Shown here piece by piece: positions 26,708-36,509 of a stretch of 64,000 bases of DNA. Made by a program: the position numbers and the translations under genes. Origin of the DNA: Rhodovulum visakhapatnamense (lineage in GTDB: Bacteria; Pseudomonadota; Alphaproteobacteria; Rhodobacterales; Rhodobacteraceae); contig NZ_SOEB01000002.1 in NCBI RefSeq assembly GCF_004365965.1, positions 1 through 64,000 of the forward strand, written 5' to 3'. Under the pieces are notes generated by a model. It was not told the origin of the DNA. It saw only the letters and a program-made list of their open reading frames with translations, and made no database searches. How positions within the stretch are numbered: the first letter of the stretch is position 1; each line of letters begins with the position of its first letter.

Positions 26708-27559
26708 TCAGCGCGCCGCCACCGGGATATTGTCGATCAGCCGCACCCCGCCCAGATGTGCCGCGACCAGCAGCCGGGCAGGCACGTCCGCAGCCTCGAG
26801 CGGCGCCAGATCGGCAGCCGCGCGCAGTTCGAGATATTCGACCTCGGCAAAGCCCGCCGCCATGATCGCGGCTCGCGCCGTGGCCAGTGTCGTCTCTGCC
26901 CCGGCCCCGGCCTCGAGCGCCTGTCGCGCGGCCTCGAGCGCCCGATAAAGGGCGGGCGCCATGGCGCGCGAATCGCCGGACAGAAGTGCATTGCGCGAGG
27001 ACAATGCCAGCCCGTCGGGCTCGCGCACCGTGGGGCAGCCCACGATCTCGACCGGAATGTCCAGATCGCGCACCAGCCGCCGCACCACCATCAGCTGCTG
27101 AAAGTCCTTCTCGCCGAAAAAGGCGCAATCGGCGCCGGTCTGCAGCAACAGCTTGGTCACGACCGTCGCCACCCCGTCGAAATGGCCCGGCCGGTGCGCG
27201 CCGCAGAGCCCCTCGCTGACGCCCGAAACCGAGACCGAGGTCGCAAAGCCCGGCGGATAGACCTGATCGGCCGCGGGCACATAAAGCGCATCGACGCCGA
27301 GCGGCGCCAGTTTCTCGGCATCGCGCGCCTCGGTGCGCGGATAGCGCGCCAGATCGCCCGGATCGTTGAACTGCCTGGGGTTGACGAAGATCGTGACGAT
27401 CACCCGGTCGGCGGCAGCCTTCGCGGCAGCGGCAAGGCTGAGATGCCCGTCATGCAGCGCGCCCATGGTCGGCACGACGGCGACGCGGGCGCCCTCGGCC
27501 CGCCACTCGGCCCTGACAGCGCGCAGCGCCTCAAGGCTGCGCAGGATCGGCGCGGTCAT
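26708..27559 (-). CDS. panC: Pantothenate synthetase
   Basis: A 283-residue enzyme joining pantoate and beta-alanine with ATP to give pantothenate. It has the nucleotidyl-transferase motif [14 protein letters not shown] (29-42) with its HIGH-like DGHL, then [28 protein letters not shown] and FGEKDFQQL. The length is normal. It is the second gene of a panBC operon and overlaps the panB stop by four bases (ATGA). Confidence 0.96.
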   Translation of the reverse strand: MTAPILRSLEALRAVRAEWRAEGARVAVVPTMGALHDGHLSLAAAAKAAADRVIVTIFVNPRQFNDPGDLARYPRTEARDAEKLAPLGVDALYVPAADQVYPPGFATSVSVSGVSEGLCGAHRPGHFDGVATVVTKLLLQTGADCAFFGEKDFQQLMVVRRLVRDLDIPVEIVGCPTVREPDGLALSSRNALLSGDSRAMAPALYRALEAARQALEAGAGAETTLATARAAIMAAGFAEVEYLELRAAADLAPLEAADVPARLLVAAHLGGVRLIDNIPVAAR

Positions 27560-28386
27560 GCCGCACCTCCGGTCTCGTCGGCAAAGACATGCTCGGGGCC
27601 CGGAAAGCGCCGGGCGCGGACCTCTTCGGCGTAGAGGGCCACGGCCGCGCGGGCGGCACTGCCCAGTTCGGCATAGCGCTTGACGAATTTCGGCCGAAAG
27701 CCGGTGAAGACCCCCAGCATGTCGTCGACGACAAGGATCTGCCCGTCGCAGCCCGCCGAGGCGCCGATGCCGATGGTCGGGATCGGAACCGCGTCGGTGA
27801 TCCGGTCGGCCAGCGCCGCGGGCACCTTTTCCAGCACCACCGCGAAGGCGCCGGCCTCGGCCACCGCCTGCGCATCGGCCAGCACCCGCGCCCCGTCCGC
27901 GCCGCGCCCCTGCACCTTGTAGCCGCCGAAGCCCATCACGCCCTGCGGCGTCAGCCCGACATGGGCCATCACCGGAATGCCGCGCGCGCTCAGAAACCGG
28001 ATCGTCCCGGCCATCGCCGCCCCGCCTTCCAGCTTGACCGCGCCGCAGCCGGTCTCGGCCATCAGCCGCGCGGCATTGCGGAACGCCTGTTCGGGGCTTT
28101 CCTCATAGCTCCCGAAGGGCATGTCGACGACCATCAGCGCATGGCTCAGCCCGCGCGCCACGGCCCGGCCATGCATCAGCATCATCTCCATGCTGACGCC
28201 CAGCGTCGAAGGAAGCCCGTGCAGCACCATGCCCACGCTGTCGCCCACCAGAACGACATCGCAGGCGGCATCGACCGCCTCGGCCATCGGCGTCGTATAG
28301 GCGGTGAGGCAGACCAGCGGCGCGGCCCCCTTCCTCGCCCGGACCTCTGCCACCGTCATCTGGCGGCTTTCGGCACTTGCACTCAT
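27556..28386 (-). CDS. panB: Ketopantoate hydroxymethyltransferase
   Basis: A 276-residue TIM-barrel enzyme that adds a hydroxymethyl group from methylene-tetrahydrofolate to alpha-ketoisovalerate, the first step to pantothenate. Seen motifs are [24 protein letters not shown] (metal-binding Asp), VVDMPFGSY (second Asp), VKLEGG (substrate Lys) and [14 protein letters not shown]. The start at 28386 follows AGGAGAGG. The leader contains a TATAAG on the minus strand near 28420 but no clear -35. Confidence 0.96.
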   Translation of the reverse strand: MSASAESRQMTVAEVRARKGAAPLVCLTAYTTPMAEAVDAACDVVLVGDSVGMVLHGLPSTLGVSMEMMLMHGRAVARGLSHALMVVDMPFGSYEESPEQAFRNAARLMAETGCGAVKLEGGAAMAGTIRFLSARGIPVMAHVGLTPQGVMGFGGYKVQGRGADGARVLADAQAVAEAGAFAVVLEKVPAALADRITDAVPIPTIGIGASAGCDGQILVVDDMLGVFTGFRPKFVKRYAELGSAARAAVALYAEEVRARRFPGPEHVFADETGGAA

Positions 28387-28467
28387 CCTCTCCTCCCCGG
28401 CGCTGCAATTGGCGCGCCTTATAGCGTGCTGCAGCGCAGAATCCAGCCCGCTGCCATGCCCTGGGCC

Positions 28468-28496
28468 TTGCCTTGCGCCCCCGCCCGGCCTCAGAT
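28468..28496 (+). promoter_or_regulatory. Weak candidate promoter of the substrate-binding protein gene
   Basis: TTGCCT (28468-28473), 17 bases, then TCAGAT (28491-28496). The geometry would give a leader of about 22 bases containing the AAAGGAGA ribosome-binding site, but the -10 is poor. Confidence 0.25.
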
Positions 28497-28524
28497 GGGG
28501 ACGGAACGGAAAGGAGACCGCAGG

Positions 28525-30021
28525 ATGCGCCCCATTCGGATCATCGCCCGGACCCTGGTCCTGGCCCTGCCTTTCGGACTGAGCCTTGCGGCCGTCCCCG
28601 CCCGCGCCGCGCCACCGGATGCGATTACCCTCGGTATGGTGCTGGAGCCGCCGAACCTCGACCCGACCTCCGGCGCCGCCGCCGCGACCGACGAGGTGGT
28701 CTATGCCAATGTCTTCGAGGGGCTGACGCGCTTTGCCCCAGACGGCACCGTGGTGCCGGGCCTCGCCGCCAGCTGGGAGACGAACGGGACCGCCACGGTC
28801 TACACCTTCCATCTGCGGGAGGGGGTGCGGTTTCATGACGGCACGGCGATGGAGGCCGATGACGTGGCCTTCAGCCTCGACCGCGCCCGGGGCCCCGACA
28901 GCACCAACGCCCAGAAGGCGCTGTTCGACGGGATCGACAGCATCGCGGCAACCGATCCGCTGACCGTGACGGTGACGCTTGCCCGGCCCGACGGGGCGTT
29001 TCCCTTCAAGATGGCCTGGGGCGATGCGGTGATCGTCGCCCCCGAGACGGCCGGGACCGCGGCCACCGCCCCGGTCGGCACCGGTCCCTTCCGGTTCGAC
29101 CGCTGGGTCCATGGCGACCGGGTCGAGCTGGTGCGCAACCCCGATTACTGGGGTCCGGCCCCGGCGCTCGCCCGCGCGACCTTCAAGTTCATCCCCGACC
29201 CGAACGCGGCCTATGCGGCGATGATGGCGGGCGATGTCGATGCCTTCCCGAACTTTCCCGCGCCCGAAACGCTGCCGCAATTCGAGGCCGACCCGCGGTT
29301 CAAGGTGATCGTCGGCACCACCGAGGGCGAGACAATCCTTGCGATCAACAACCGCCGCCCGCCGCTTGACGGCATCCGGGTGCGCGAGGCCATCGCCCAT
29401 GCCATCGACCGGCAGGATGTCATCGACGGGGCGATGTTCGGCTATGGCACGCCCATCGGCACGCATTTCGCGCCGCACCATCCCGACTATGTCGACCTGA
29501 CCGGCCTGTCGCGGCACGACCTCAAGAAGGCCCGCGCGCTTCTGGCCGAGGCGGGACAGACCGACCTGAAACTGCGGCTGGCGCTGCCCCCGCCAAGCTA
29601 TGCGCGGCGCGGGGGCGAGATCGTGGCGGCCGAACTGCGCGCCGCGGGGATCGAGACCGAGATCACCAACCTCGAATGGGCGCAATGGCTCGACCGGGTG
29701 TTCAAGCGGAACGACTTCGACCTGACCATCGTCAGCCATACCGAGCCGATGGATATCGGCATCTATGCCCGGCCCGATTACTATTTCGGCTATGGAAAGC
29801 CGGATTTCGTGGCCCTCATGGACCGGCTTGCGGGCGCAACCGCCCCCGACGAGCGGTCCGAGATCCTGAAGGCGGCGCAGCGGATGATCGCCGAGGACCA
29901 CGTCAACGTCTATCTCTTCCAGCTGGCCAAGACCGGCGTCGCCAATGCGAAGATCGAAGGGCTTTGGGAGAACGCACCGACCCAGGCCAACGACCTGACC
30001 GCCGTGCGCTGGGCTGACTGA
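28525..30021 (+). CDS. ABC transporter substrate-binding protein, family 5 (peptide/nickel type)
   Basis: A 498-residue periplasmic binding protein. A signal peptide ([23 protein letters not shown], cleaved near 29 in two parts [11 protein letters not shown] and [10 protein letters not shown]) precedes a family 5 fold: [39 protein letters not shown] and [13 protein letters not shown]. Family members bind di- and oligopeptides, nickel complexes, opines or glutathione. It surely serves the permeases and ATPase at 31649-34979, from which it is separated by the convergently placed creatinase gene. The ATG follows AAAGGAGA. Confidence 0.9.
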   Translation: MRPIRIIARTLVLALPFGLSLAAVPARAAPPDAITLGMVLEPPNLDPTSGAAAATDEVVYANVFEGLTRFAPDGTVVPGLAASWETNGTATVYTFHLREGVRFHDGTAMEADDVAFSLDRARGPDSTNAQKALFDGIDSIAATDPLTVTVTLARPDGAFPFKMAWGDAVIVAPETAGTAATAPVGTGPFRFDRWVHGDRVELVRNPDYWGPAPALARATFKFIPDPNAAYAAMMAGDVDAFPNFPAPETLPQFEADPRFKVIVGTTEGETILAINNRRPPLDGIRVREAIAHAIDRQDVIDGAMFGYGTPIGTHFAPHHPDYVDLTGLSRHDLKKARALLAEAGQTDLKLRLALPPPSYARRGGEIVAAELRAAGIETEITNLEWAQWLDRVFKRNDFDLTIVSHTEPMDIGIYARPDYYFGYGKPDFVALMDRLAGATAPDERSEILKAAQRMIAEDHVNVYLFQLAKTGVANAKIEGLWENAPTQANDLTAVRWAD

Positions 30022-30084
30022 TCCAGACGGGCGCCTGCGGCGCACGCCCTCTGGCCTGCCCCTGACGGGGCAGGCGATCTTCGG

Positions 30085-30105
30085 GGTATATGAACCAAGA
30101 AGAAG
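30085..30105 (+). repeat. Dispersed motif, copy 1
   Basis: Copy of the consensus GGTATTTNNNCCAAGAAGAA (here GGTATATGAACCAAGAAGAA). It forms the left arm of the inverted pair at 30085-30150. Confidence 0.8.
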
Positions 30106-30129
30106 GACCGAAGAGCCCCCCGCATGCAT

Positions 30130-30150
30130 CTTCTTCTTGGTCCAAATACC
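30130..30150 (-). repeat. Dispersed motif, copy 2
   Basis: Minus-strand copy reading GGTATTTGGACCAAGAAGAA, the right arm of the inverted pair. Confidence 0.8.
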
Positions 30151-30187
30151 CGGTTCGCGACAGCACGGCCGGGCGCCACGCCTCCGG

Positions 30188-31405
30188 TCAGGCGATCACG
30201 TTGAATCCGGGCCCGTAGGGATAGAGGGTGATGTCTTCCGCCCCGTCCCCGGTGACGATCAGGATGTCGTGTTCGCGGTAGCCACCCGCGCCGGGACGAC
30301 CTTCGGGGATGGTCAGCATCGGCTCCATCGAGATCACCATACCGGGTTCCAGCACGGTCCCGACATCCTCGCGCAGCTCCAGCCCGGCCTCGCGGCCATA
30401 GTAATGCGACAAGACCCCGAAACTGTGGCCATAGCCGAAGCTGCGATATTGCAGCAGGTCCCTCTCGGCGAGGAAGTCGTTGATGCGATGGGTGATCTCT
30501 GCACAGGAAGCGCCCGGTTTCAGCAAAGATATGCCGTAGTCATGGGCCGCCACGTTGGCCTCCCAGATCCCCAGCGTCGCGGGGTCGGGCTCGCCCAGAA
30601 CCATCGTGCGTTCCAGCGCGGTGTAGTAGCCCGAGATCATCGGGAAGGCGTTCAGCGACAGCAGGTCGCCACGCTGCAGGACACGGCCCGTGACCGGGTT
30701 ATGGGCGCCATCTGTGTTCGGCCCGGACTGGAACCAGACCCAGGTGTCGCGGTATTCGGCCTCGGGAAAGCGGCGGGCGATTTCCAGCTCCATCGCATCG
30801 CGCCCGGCCATCGCCACGTCGATCTCGCGCGCCCCCTCGCGCACCGCCGCGCGGATCGCGTGGCCGCCAAGGTCGGCCACCGCCGCCCCGGCCCGGATCA
30901 GGTCAAGCTCGGCCGGGCTCTTGCGCATCCGCTGCTGCATGGTCGCGGGCGCCAGATCGACCGTGCCCGCGGGGGCGAGGAAGGTGTCAAGCTCGTCCCG
31001 CCGGGCCAGGGTCAGGTGGTCGGCCTCGATCCCGACGCGGCGGCCCTGCCCCGCGACATGGGCGACCGCACGCCAGAAATTGTCGCGCGCCCAGTCGGTA
31101 TAGGTCAGCGCCTCGCCATGGCAGCGCCGCCAGGGCTGGCCCGCGTCGATGCCCGCGCCGATCAGGACCGACTGCGAGGCGGTCACCACCAGCGCATAGG
31201 GCCGGCCGAAGCTGCAATAGAGAAAGCCCGAATAATAGGCCACGTTCTGCATCGAGGTCAGCACCGCGACCTCGGCGCCGGTGGCGTCCATCGCGGCGCG
31301 AAGCCCCATCAGGCGGGTGTCGTATTCCTCGGGCGCGAAGGGCAGCGCGGCCTTCTCGCCATTCGCGAAACAGTAGAAGTCGGGTCGGATTTCAGGTCGG
31401 GTCAT
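30188..31405 (-). CDS. Creatinase (creatine amidinohydrolase)
   Basis: A 405-residue pita-bread-fold hydrolase that converts creatine to sarcosine and urea. It matches the Pseudomonas creatinase closely along its length (family usual about 403): [61 protein letters not shown] and [10 protein letters not shown]. The catalytic residues known as H232, E262 and E358 correspond to H235, E265 and E361. M24 relatives such as DddP, ectoine hydrolase or prolidase lack these blocks. It lies head-on to the binding-protein gene and divergent from the permease genes. No sarcosine oxidase or urease is in the window. Confidence 0.88.
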   Translation of the reverse strand: MTRPEIRPDFYCFANGEKAALPFAPEEYDTRLMGLRAAMDATGAEVAVLTSMQNVAYYSGFLYCSFGRPYALVVTASQSVLIGAGIDAGQPWRRCHGEALTYTDWARDNFWRAVAHVAGQGRRVGIEADHLTLARRDELDTFLAPAGTVDLAPATMQQRMRKSPAELDLIRAGAAVADLGGHAIRAAVREGAREIDVAMAGRDAMELEIARRFPEAEYRDTWVWFQSGPNTDGAHNPVTGRVLQRGDLLSLNAFPMISGYYTALERTMVLGEPDPATLGIWEANVAAHDYGISLLKPGASCAEITHRINDFLAERDLLQYRSFGYGHSFGVLSHYYGREAGLELREDVGTVLEPGMVISMEPMLTIPEGRPGAGGYREHDILIVTGDGAEDITLYPYGPGFNVIA

Positions 31406-31648
31406 GGGAGCTCCCTGACAGGCCATCCCGGCGCGCGGGCCGGGACATCGGATGTTCCCGGCGTACAGGAGGACAGGCGGAAACCGCCGGGCATCGGGGG
31501 CGTCACGCCCCCCGCGCACGACGCCATCGGCACGGTGCCCGGGGCCGAGCATAGCCGGTCGGCGCCGTCTGGCAAGCGCTGGATCGCGGCCAGAGGCGGC
31601 GGCGATTGCACTGGCGCCAGGCCCGCGCCTTGGCCTAGATTCAGGCGC

Positions 31649-32593
31649 ATGCTGCGTTACGCCCTGACCCGCCTCCTGTCGTTGTCGCTGAGCCTGATCG
31701 CGGCCAGCATCGCGATCTTTGCGGCGATCGAGGTGATCCCGGGCGACCCCGCCGCCTACATGCTGGGGCTGAACGCGGCGCCCGAGACGGTGGCGGCGCT
31801 GCGCGACGAGCTGGGGCTGTCGGGCTCGGTCTGGGCGCGCTATCTCGACTGGGCTTCGGGGCTTGCGACCGGCGATTTCGGCATCTCCTACACCTATCGC
31901 GTGCCGGTGGCCGATCTGGTGGCGCAGCGCCTGGCCGTCTCGCTGCCGCTTGCCGCCTATGCGCTGGCGCTGTCGACGGCGATCGCGCTGCCGGTCGGGC
32001 TCTGGGCCGCGGCGCGGCGCGGGCGGGCGGCCGATCTGGGGATCATGGCGGCGACGCAGCTGGGCATCGCGGTGCCGAATTTCTGGTTCGCGATGCTGCT
32101 GGTGCTGGTCTTCGCGGTCAAGCTGCGCTGGGTCTCGGCGGGCGGCTTTCCGGGCTGGGAGGCGGGGCTGGGCCCCGGGATCAAGGCGCTGACCCTGCCG
32201 GCGGTGGCGCTGGCCCTGCCGCAGGCCGCGATCCTCGCGCGGGTGATGCGCTCGGCGCTGATCGAGACCTTGGGGCAGGATTATATCCGTAGCGCCCGGG
32301 CCAAGGGGCTGAGCCGGGCCCAGGCGCTGCGCCGCCATGCGTTCCGCAACGCGCTTATCCCGGTCCTGACCATCCTCGGGCTGCAATTCTCCTTTCTGCT
32401 GGCGGGGGCCATCATCATCGAGAACGTGTTCTTCCTGCCCGGGCTCGGGCGGCTGATCTTTCAGGCCATCACCCAGCGCGACCTGATCGTGGTCGAAAGC
32501 GTGGTGATGCTTCTGGTCTTCGCGGTGATCCTTGTCACCTTCCTCGTCGACCTGGCCTATGCCGCGGTCGATCCGCGGCTGAGGCGCCGATGA
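31649..32593 (+). CDS. ABC permease, DppB/OppB type
   Basis: A 314-residue inner-membrane permease with about six helices. The start MLRYALTRLLSLSLSLIAAS is a typical DppB first helix, VIPGDPAAYMLG is conserved, and the cytoplasmic coupling loop reads DYIRSARAKGLS with RHAFRNALIPVLT after it. It pairs with the permease that overlaps its stop by four bases (ATGA). A TAGATT lies 8 bases before the start but has no matching -35. Confidence 0.92.
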   Translation: MLRYALTRLLSLSLSLIAASIAIFAAIEVIPGDPAAYMLGLNAAPETVAALRDELGLSGSVWARYLDWASGLATGDFGISYTYRVPVADLVAQRLAVSLPLAAYALALSTAIALPVGLWAAARRGRAADLGIMAATQLGIAVPNFWFAMLLVLVFAVKLRWVSAGGFPGWEAGLGPGIKALTLPAVALALPQAAILARVMRSALIETLGQDYIRSARAKGLSRAQALRRHAFRNALIPVLTILGLQFSFLLAGAIIIENVFFLPGLGRLIFQAITQRDLIVVESVVMLLVFAVILVTFLVDLAYAAVDPRLRRR

Positions 32594-33411
32594 GCGCACG
32601 GCCGACCCTGATCGCGGGCGGCGTGCTCAGCGGCACCGTGCTGGCGCTGGCGGCGCTGTCGCTGGTCTGGGTGCCCCATGACGTGACCGCGCTGAACATC
32701 GCCGAGCGGCTGCGCCCGCCGGGCGGCGCCTATCTGCTGGGCACCGACCAGCTGGGCCGCGACATGCTGTCGATGCTGATGGTCGGCGCGCGGTCCTCGA
32801 TCGCGGTGGCGCTGGTCGCGGTCGGCATCGGCATGGGCGCGGGCGTGCCGCTGGGGCTGATGGCGGCGGCGGCCCGCGGCGGCTGGCTTGACGAGATCGT
32901 CATGCGGATGAACGACCTGATCTTCGCCTTTCCGGCACTGGTGATCGCGATCCTGATCACCGCCATCCTCGGCCCCTCGGCGCTGAACGCGATCCTGGCC
33001 ATCGGCATCTTCAACATCCCGGTCTTCGCCCGGGTCACGCGGGGCGCCGCGCTCAGCCTCTGGACGCTCGACTATATCCGCGCGGCCGAGCTGGCGGGCA
33101 AGGGCCGGGCCCGGATCAGCGCCGAACATGTCTTGCCCAATATCGCCAACCTGCTGATCGTGCAGGCCACGATCCAGTTCAGCCTCGGCATCCTCGCCGA
33201 GGCGGGGCTGTCCTATGTCGGGCTCGGGGCGCAGCCGCCGACGCCCAGCTGGGGCCGGATGCTGGCCGAGGCGCAGACCATGATCTACACCGCGCCCCGG
33301 CTGGCGATCCTGCCGGGGCTGGCCATCGTGCTGACCGTGCTGGGGCTGAACCTTCTGGGCGACGGGCTGCGCGACGCGCTCGACCCGCGCCTCAGGAGAG
33401 CCGCCCGGTGA
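32590..33411 (+). CDS. ABC permease, DppC/OppC type
   Basis: A 273-residue permease. It has the DppC motif LLGTDQLGRDMLSMLMVGARSS in consecutive parts, the coupling loop DYIRAAELAGKGRARI and the C-terminal segment LGLNLLGDGLRDALDPRLR. It overlaps both neighbours by four bases (ATGA at the front, GTGA at the back), so the three transporter genes are translationally coupled. Confidence 0.93.
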   Translation: MSARPTLIAGGVLSGTVLALAALSLVWVPHDVTALNIAERLRPPGGAYLLGTDQLGRDMLSMLMVGARSSIAVALVAVGIGMGAGVPLGLMAAAARGGWLDEIVMRMNDLIFAFPALVIAILITAILGPSALNAILAIGIFNIPVFARVTRGAALSLWTLDYIRAAELAGKGRARISAEHVLPNIANLLIVQATIQFSLGILAEAGLSYVGLGAQPPTPSWGRMLAEAQTMIYTAPRLAILPGLAIVLTVLGLNLLGDGLRDALDPRLRRAAR

Positions 33412-34979
33412 TCCTGCTGCGCGATCTGGGGCTGAGCCTGCATGGCCGTGCGGTGCTGAACGGCGTCTCGCTCGAAATCGGGCGGGGCGAGATCCTGGGA
33501 CTTGCGGGCGAAAGCGGATCGGGCAAGTCGATGACCGCGCTGGCGATCATGGGCCTTCTGCCCGAGGGCGCCGAGCTTCGCGGCCATCTGCGGCTGAACG
33601 GTCTCGATCTTCTGTCGCTGTCGGACCGGCAGATGTGCGCGATCCGCGGCCGCGATCTGGGCATGATCTTTCAGGAGCCGATGACCGCGCTGAACCCCGT
33701 GCAACGAATAGGCGATCAGGTGGCCGAGACGCTGATCGTGCATGGCGAGGCGACCCGGGCCGAGGCACGCCGCGCCGCCGCGCGGCTCCTGCACCGCGTC
33801 GGGCTGCCGCCCGAGCGGTTTCCGCCCACGCGCTATCCGCACGAGCTGTCCGGCGGCCAGCGTCAGCGGGTCTGCATCGCCATGGCCATCGCGCTGCGCC
33901 CGCAACTGCTGATCGCAGACGAGCCGACCACCGCGCTCGACGTGACCACGCAGGCGCGGATCCTCGATCTGCTGAAGGGGCTGGTGGCCGAGACCGGGAT
34001 GGGGCTTTTGCTGATCACCCACGATCTGGCGGTAATCTCGGGGCTTGCCGACCGGCTGGCGGTGATGCGCCGCGGCGAGATCGTCGAGGAGGGCCCGGCC
34101 GCGGCCGTTCTTGCCGCCCGAAAGCACCCCTATACCCGCGCGCTGGTGGCAGCGTCTGCGCACCGGCCCGCGACGCCCCCGCCGCTGCCCGGCCCGCCGC
34201 TGCTGGAGGTGCGCGAGGCGCGGCGCAGCTATCCGGCGGCCCATTCCGGCCTGTTCCGGCGGCTGCCGCCCCATCGCGCGGTCGACGGGGTCAGCTTCGG
34301 GATCGCGCGCGGTGAAAGTCTGGGCCTTGTGGGCGAGTCCGGGTGCGGCAAATCGACCTTGGCGCGAGCCGTGCTGGGGCTCGATCCGCTGCAGGGCGGC
34401 GAGATCCGGCTGGACGGAGATGTCGTGCGGGCCGGTGCGGCGATGCCCGCCCGGCTGCGCCGCAAGATGAACGCGGTCTTTCAGGACCCCTATGGCAGCT
34501 TCAATCCGCGCCACCGCGTGGCCCGGCTGATCGCCGAGCCGTTTCATCTGGACGGGCGCCCGAGCGATGCCGCAGACCGCATCGACGCGGCGCTCGAGGC
34601 TGTGGGGCTTGATCCGAAGGACCGCGACCGCTTCATCCACGAATTCTCGGGCGGCCAGCGCCAGCGCATCGCCATCGCGCGCGCGCTGATCGCGCGGCCC
34701 GATCTGATCGTGCTTGACGAGGCGGTTTCGGCGCTTGACGTTCGCGTCAGGGCGCAGATTCTCGATCTGCTGGCCGATCTGCGCGCACGGTTCGGTCTGT
34801 CCTATCTTTTCATCAGTCACGACCTGTCCGTGGTCAGGTCGAGCACCGAACGAGTGCTTGTGATGCAGGCGGGCCGGATCGTAGAGGAAGGGGCGACAGA
34901 AAAGGTGCTGCACAACCCTGCGCATGCTTATACCAAGGCATTGTTGTCGGCCGCGCCGAAGCTGAAGGAACCGGATTAA
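33408..34979 (+). CDS. Fused DppD-DppF ABC ATPase
   Basis: A 523-residue protein with two complete ATPase domains. Walker A motifs are GESGSGKSM (near 35) and GESGCGKST (near 308); the signatures are LSGGQRQRV and FSGGQRQRI; Walker B are LLIADEP and LIVLDEA. Each half ends with the peptide-transporter extension ([10 protein letters not shown] and [10 protein letters not shown]). Separate DppD and DppF genes are commoner, but the fusion is well known. The start is a GTG overlapping the previous stop. The next gene begins five bases later. Confidence 0.93.
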   Translation: MILLRDLGLSLHGRAVLNGVSLEIGRGEILGLAGESGSGKSMTALAIMGLLPEGAELRGHLRLNGLDLLSLSDRQMCAIRGRDLGMIFQEPMTALNPVQRIGDQVAETLIVHGEATRAEARRAAARLLHRVGLPPERFPPTRYPHELSGGQRQRVCIAMAIALRPQLLIADEPTTALDVTTQARILDLLKGLVAETGMGLLLITHDLAVISGLADRLAVMRRGEIVEEGPAAAVLAARKHPYTRALVAASAHRPATPPPLPGPPLLEVREARRSYPAAHSGLFRRLPPHRAVDGVSFGIARGESLGLVGESGCGKSTLARAVLGLDPLQGGEIRLDGDVVRAGAAMPARLRRKMNAVFQDPYGSFNPRHRVARLIAEPFHLDGRPSDAADRIDAALEAVGLDPKDRDRFIHEFSGGQRQRIAIARALIARPDLIVLDEAVSALDVRVRAQILDLLADLRARFGLSYLFISHDLSVVRSSTERVLVMQAGRIVEEGATEKVLHNPAHAYTKALLSAAPKLKEPD

Positions 34980-34984
34980 GACGT

Positions 34985-36433
34985 ATGCGCGAGCTTTGGT
35001 TCGAAACCGACCGCTGCTTTATCGGCGGGGTCTGGCAGCCGCCTGCCAGCCGCGATTTTCTTGCGGTCGAGAATCCCTCGACCGGCGCGCCGATCGGGTC
35101 GATCGCGCGCGGCAAGGTTGCCGATATCGACGCGGCCGTCACCGCCGCGGACGAGGCCCGGCAGGGGTCCTGGGGCCGGATGACCGCGACCGAGCGCGGC
35201 CGGGTTCTGACCCGAATCGGCCAGTTCGTGCGCGGCCGTGCCGAAACGCTGGCGCGGATCGAGGCCACCGATGTCGGCAAGCCGCTGACCCAGGCACGGT
35301 CGGATGCGATGACGCTGGCGCGCTACCTGGAATTCTATGGTGGCGCCGCCGACAAGGTGATGGGCCACAGCCTTCCCTACATGGAGGGCTATACCGTCTA
35401 CACCCTGCGCGAGCCGCATGGGGTGACGGGCCATATCATCCCCTGGAACTACCCGATGCAGATCATCGGACGCTCGGTCGGGGCGGCGCTGGCGATGGGC
35501 AATGCCTGCGTGCTGAAGCCGGCCGAAGAGGCCTGCCTGACCGCGCTCGCCTTTGCCAAGCTGGCCGAAGAGGCGGGCCTGCCCGATGGCGCGCTGAACG
35601 TGGTGCCGGGGCTGGGCGACGAGGCCGGCGCGGCGCTCGCCTCGCATCCCGGGGTCGATCATATCTCGTTCACGGGCTCGCTGTCGGTCGGACGCAAGGT
35701 TCAGGCCGAGGCCGCACGCCATGTGGCGCCGGTGACGCTGGAACTGGGCGGCAAGTCGCCCCAGATCGTCTTCGCCGATGCCGATCTCGACGCCGCGCTG
35801 CCGTTTCTGGTCAATGGCGGGCTGCAGAACGCGGGACAGACCTGTTCGGCCTCGTCGCGCATCCTGGTCGAGCGGCGGCTTTATGACGAGCTGGTCGAGC
35901 GCATGGCGGGCGCCTATCGCGCGCTCTGGGTCGGCCCCGCGCTTGAGGATCTCAATCTCGGGCCGCTGATCTCCGGTCGGCAGAAAGAGATCGTTCTGGA
36001 CTATCTCGGCAAGGGGCAGGATCTGGAAACCGCGGCCGAGGGCCGGATCATCGGCAATGCGCCCGCGGGCGGGTATTACGTGGCGCCGCGGCTGCTGACC
36101 CGGGTGCCGCCCGGGCACCGGCTGGCGCAGGAGGAAATCTTTGGCCCGGTGCAGGTGGTGATCCCCTTCGCCGACGAGGAGGAGGCCGTGTCGATCGCCA
36201 ATGGCACCGGCTACGGGCTGGTTGCCGCGGTCTGGACCCGCGACGGCGCCCGGCAGATGCGGATGGCCAGGAAGCTGCGCGCGGGCCAGGTCTATCTGAA
36301 CAATTACGGCGCGGGCGGCGGGGTCGAGCTGCCCTTCGGCGGCGTGGGCCTTTCGGGCCATGGCCGCGAAAAGGGGTTCGAGGCGCTTTACGGCTTTTCG
36401 GTGCTGAAGACGGTCGCGGCCCGCCACGGCTGA
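34985..36433 (+). CDS. NAD-dependent aldehyde dehydrogenase
   Basis: A 482-residue ALDH of the betaine/gamma-guanidinobutyraldehyde/vanillin-like group. It has the nucleotide-binding IPWNYPMQI and NACVLKPAEEA, catalytic Glu in ELGGKSPQIVFADADLDAA and catalytic Cys in NAGQTCSASSR, plus the C-terminal LPFGGVGLSGHGREKG. It follows the ABC ATPase by five bases, so it belongs to the same operon and probably oxidises an aldehyde formed from the imported compound. The exact substrate cannot be read from sequence. Confidence 0.88.
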   Translation: MRELWFETDRCFIGGVWQPPASRDFLAVENPSTGAPIGSIARGKVADIDAAVTAADEARQGSWGRMTATERGRVLTRIGQFVRGRAETLARIEATDVGKPLTQARSDAMTLARYLEFYGGAADKVMGHSLPYMEGYTVYTLREPHGVTGHIIPWNYPMQIIGRSVGAALAMGNACVLKPAEEACLTALAFAKLAEEAGLPDGALNVVPGLGDEAGAALASHPGVDHISFTGSLSVGRKVQAEAARHVAPVTLELGGKSPQIVFADADLDAALPFLVNGGLQNAGQTCSASSRILVERRLYDELVERMAGAYRALWVGPALEDLNLGPLISGRQKEIVLDYLGKGQDLETAAEGRIIGNAPAGGYYVAPRLLTRVPPGHRLAQEEIFGPVQVVIPFADEEEAVSIANGTGYGLVAAVWTRDGARQMRMARKLRAGQVYLNNYGAGGGVELPFGGVGLSGHGREKGFEALYGFSVLKTVAARHG

Positions 36434-36450
36434 GCCGACCGCAGGTCGGC
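36434..36450 (+). terminator. Short GC hairpin after the aldehyde dehydrogenase gene
   Basis: GCCGACC (36434-36440), loop GCA, GGTCGGC (36444-36450): a perfect 7-bp stem immediately after the stop codon. Only CTT follows, so it may reduce rather than stop transcription into the next gene. Confidence 0.4.
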
Positions 36451-36473
36451 CTTCCGTCGGGCGCTGTGCCGTG

Positions 36474-36494
36474 GGTATTTTTGCCAAGAAGAAG
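36474..36494 (+). repeat. Dispersed motif, copy 3
   Basis: Reads GGTATTTTTGCCAAGAAGAA, 15 bases before the P1 peptidase start and 40 bases after the ALDH stop. Confidence 0.8.
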
Positions 36495-36509
36495 ACGGAA
36501 GGGGGCGCG

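Larger units (their letters stand above)
30085..30150. terminator. Inverted pair of the dispersed motif between two convergent genes
   Basis: The 21-base arm at 30085-30105 and the arm at 30130-30150 are complementary at 19 of 21 positions, with a 24-base loop. It lies between the ends of the binding-protein and creatinase genes, so the RNA of either strand could fold into the same long hairpin. No strict T-tract follows on either side. Confidence 0.5.

Noticed and set aside
31606-31641. TTGCAC...TAGATT as a leaderless promoter of the DppB-type gene
   Set aside because: The spacing is 24 bases, too long for a sigma-70 promoter.
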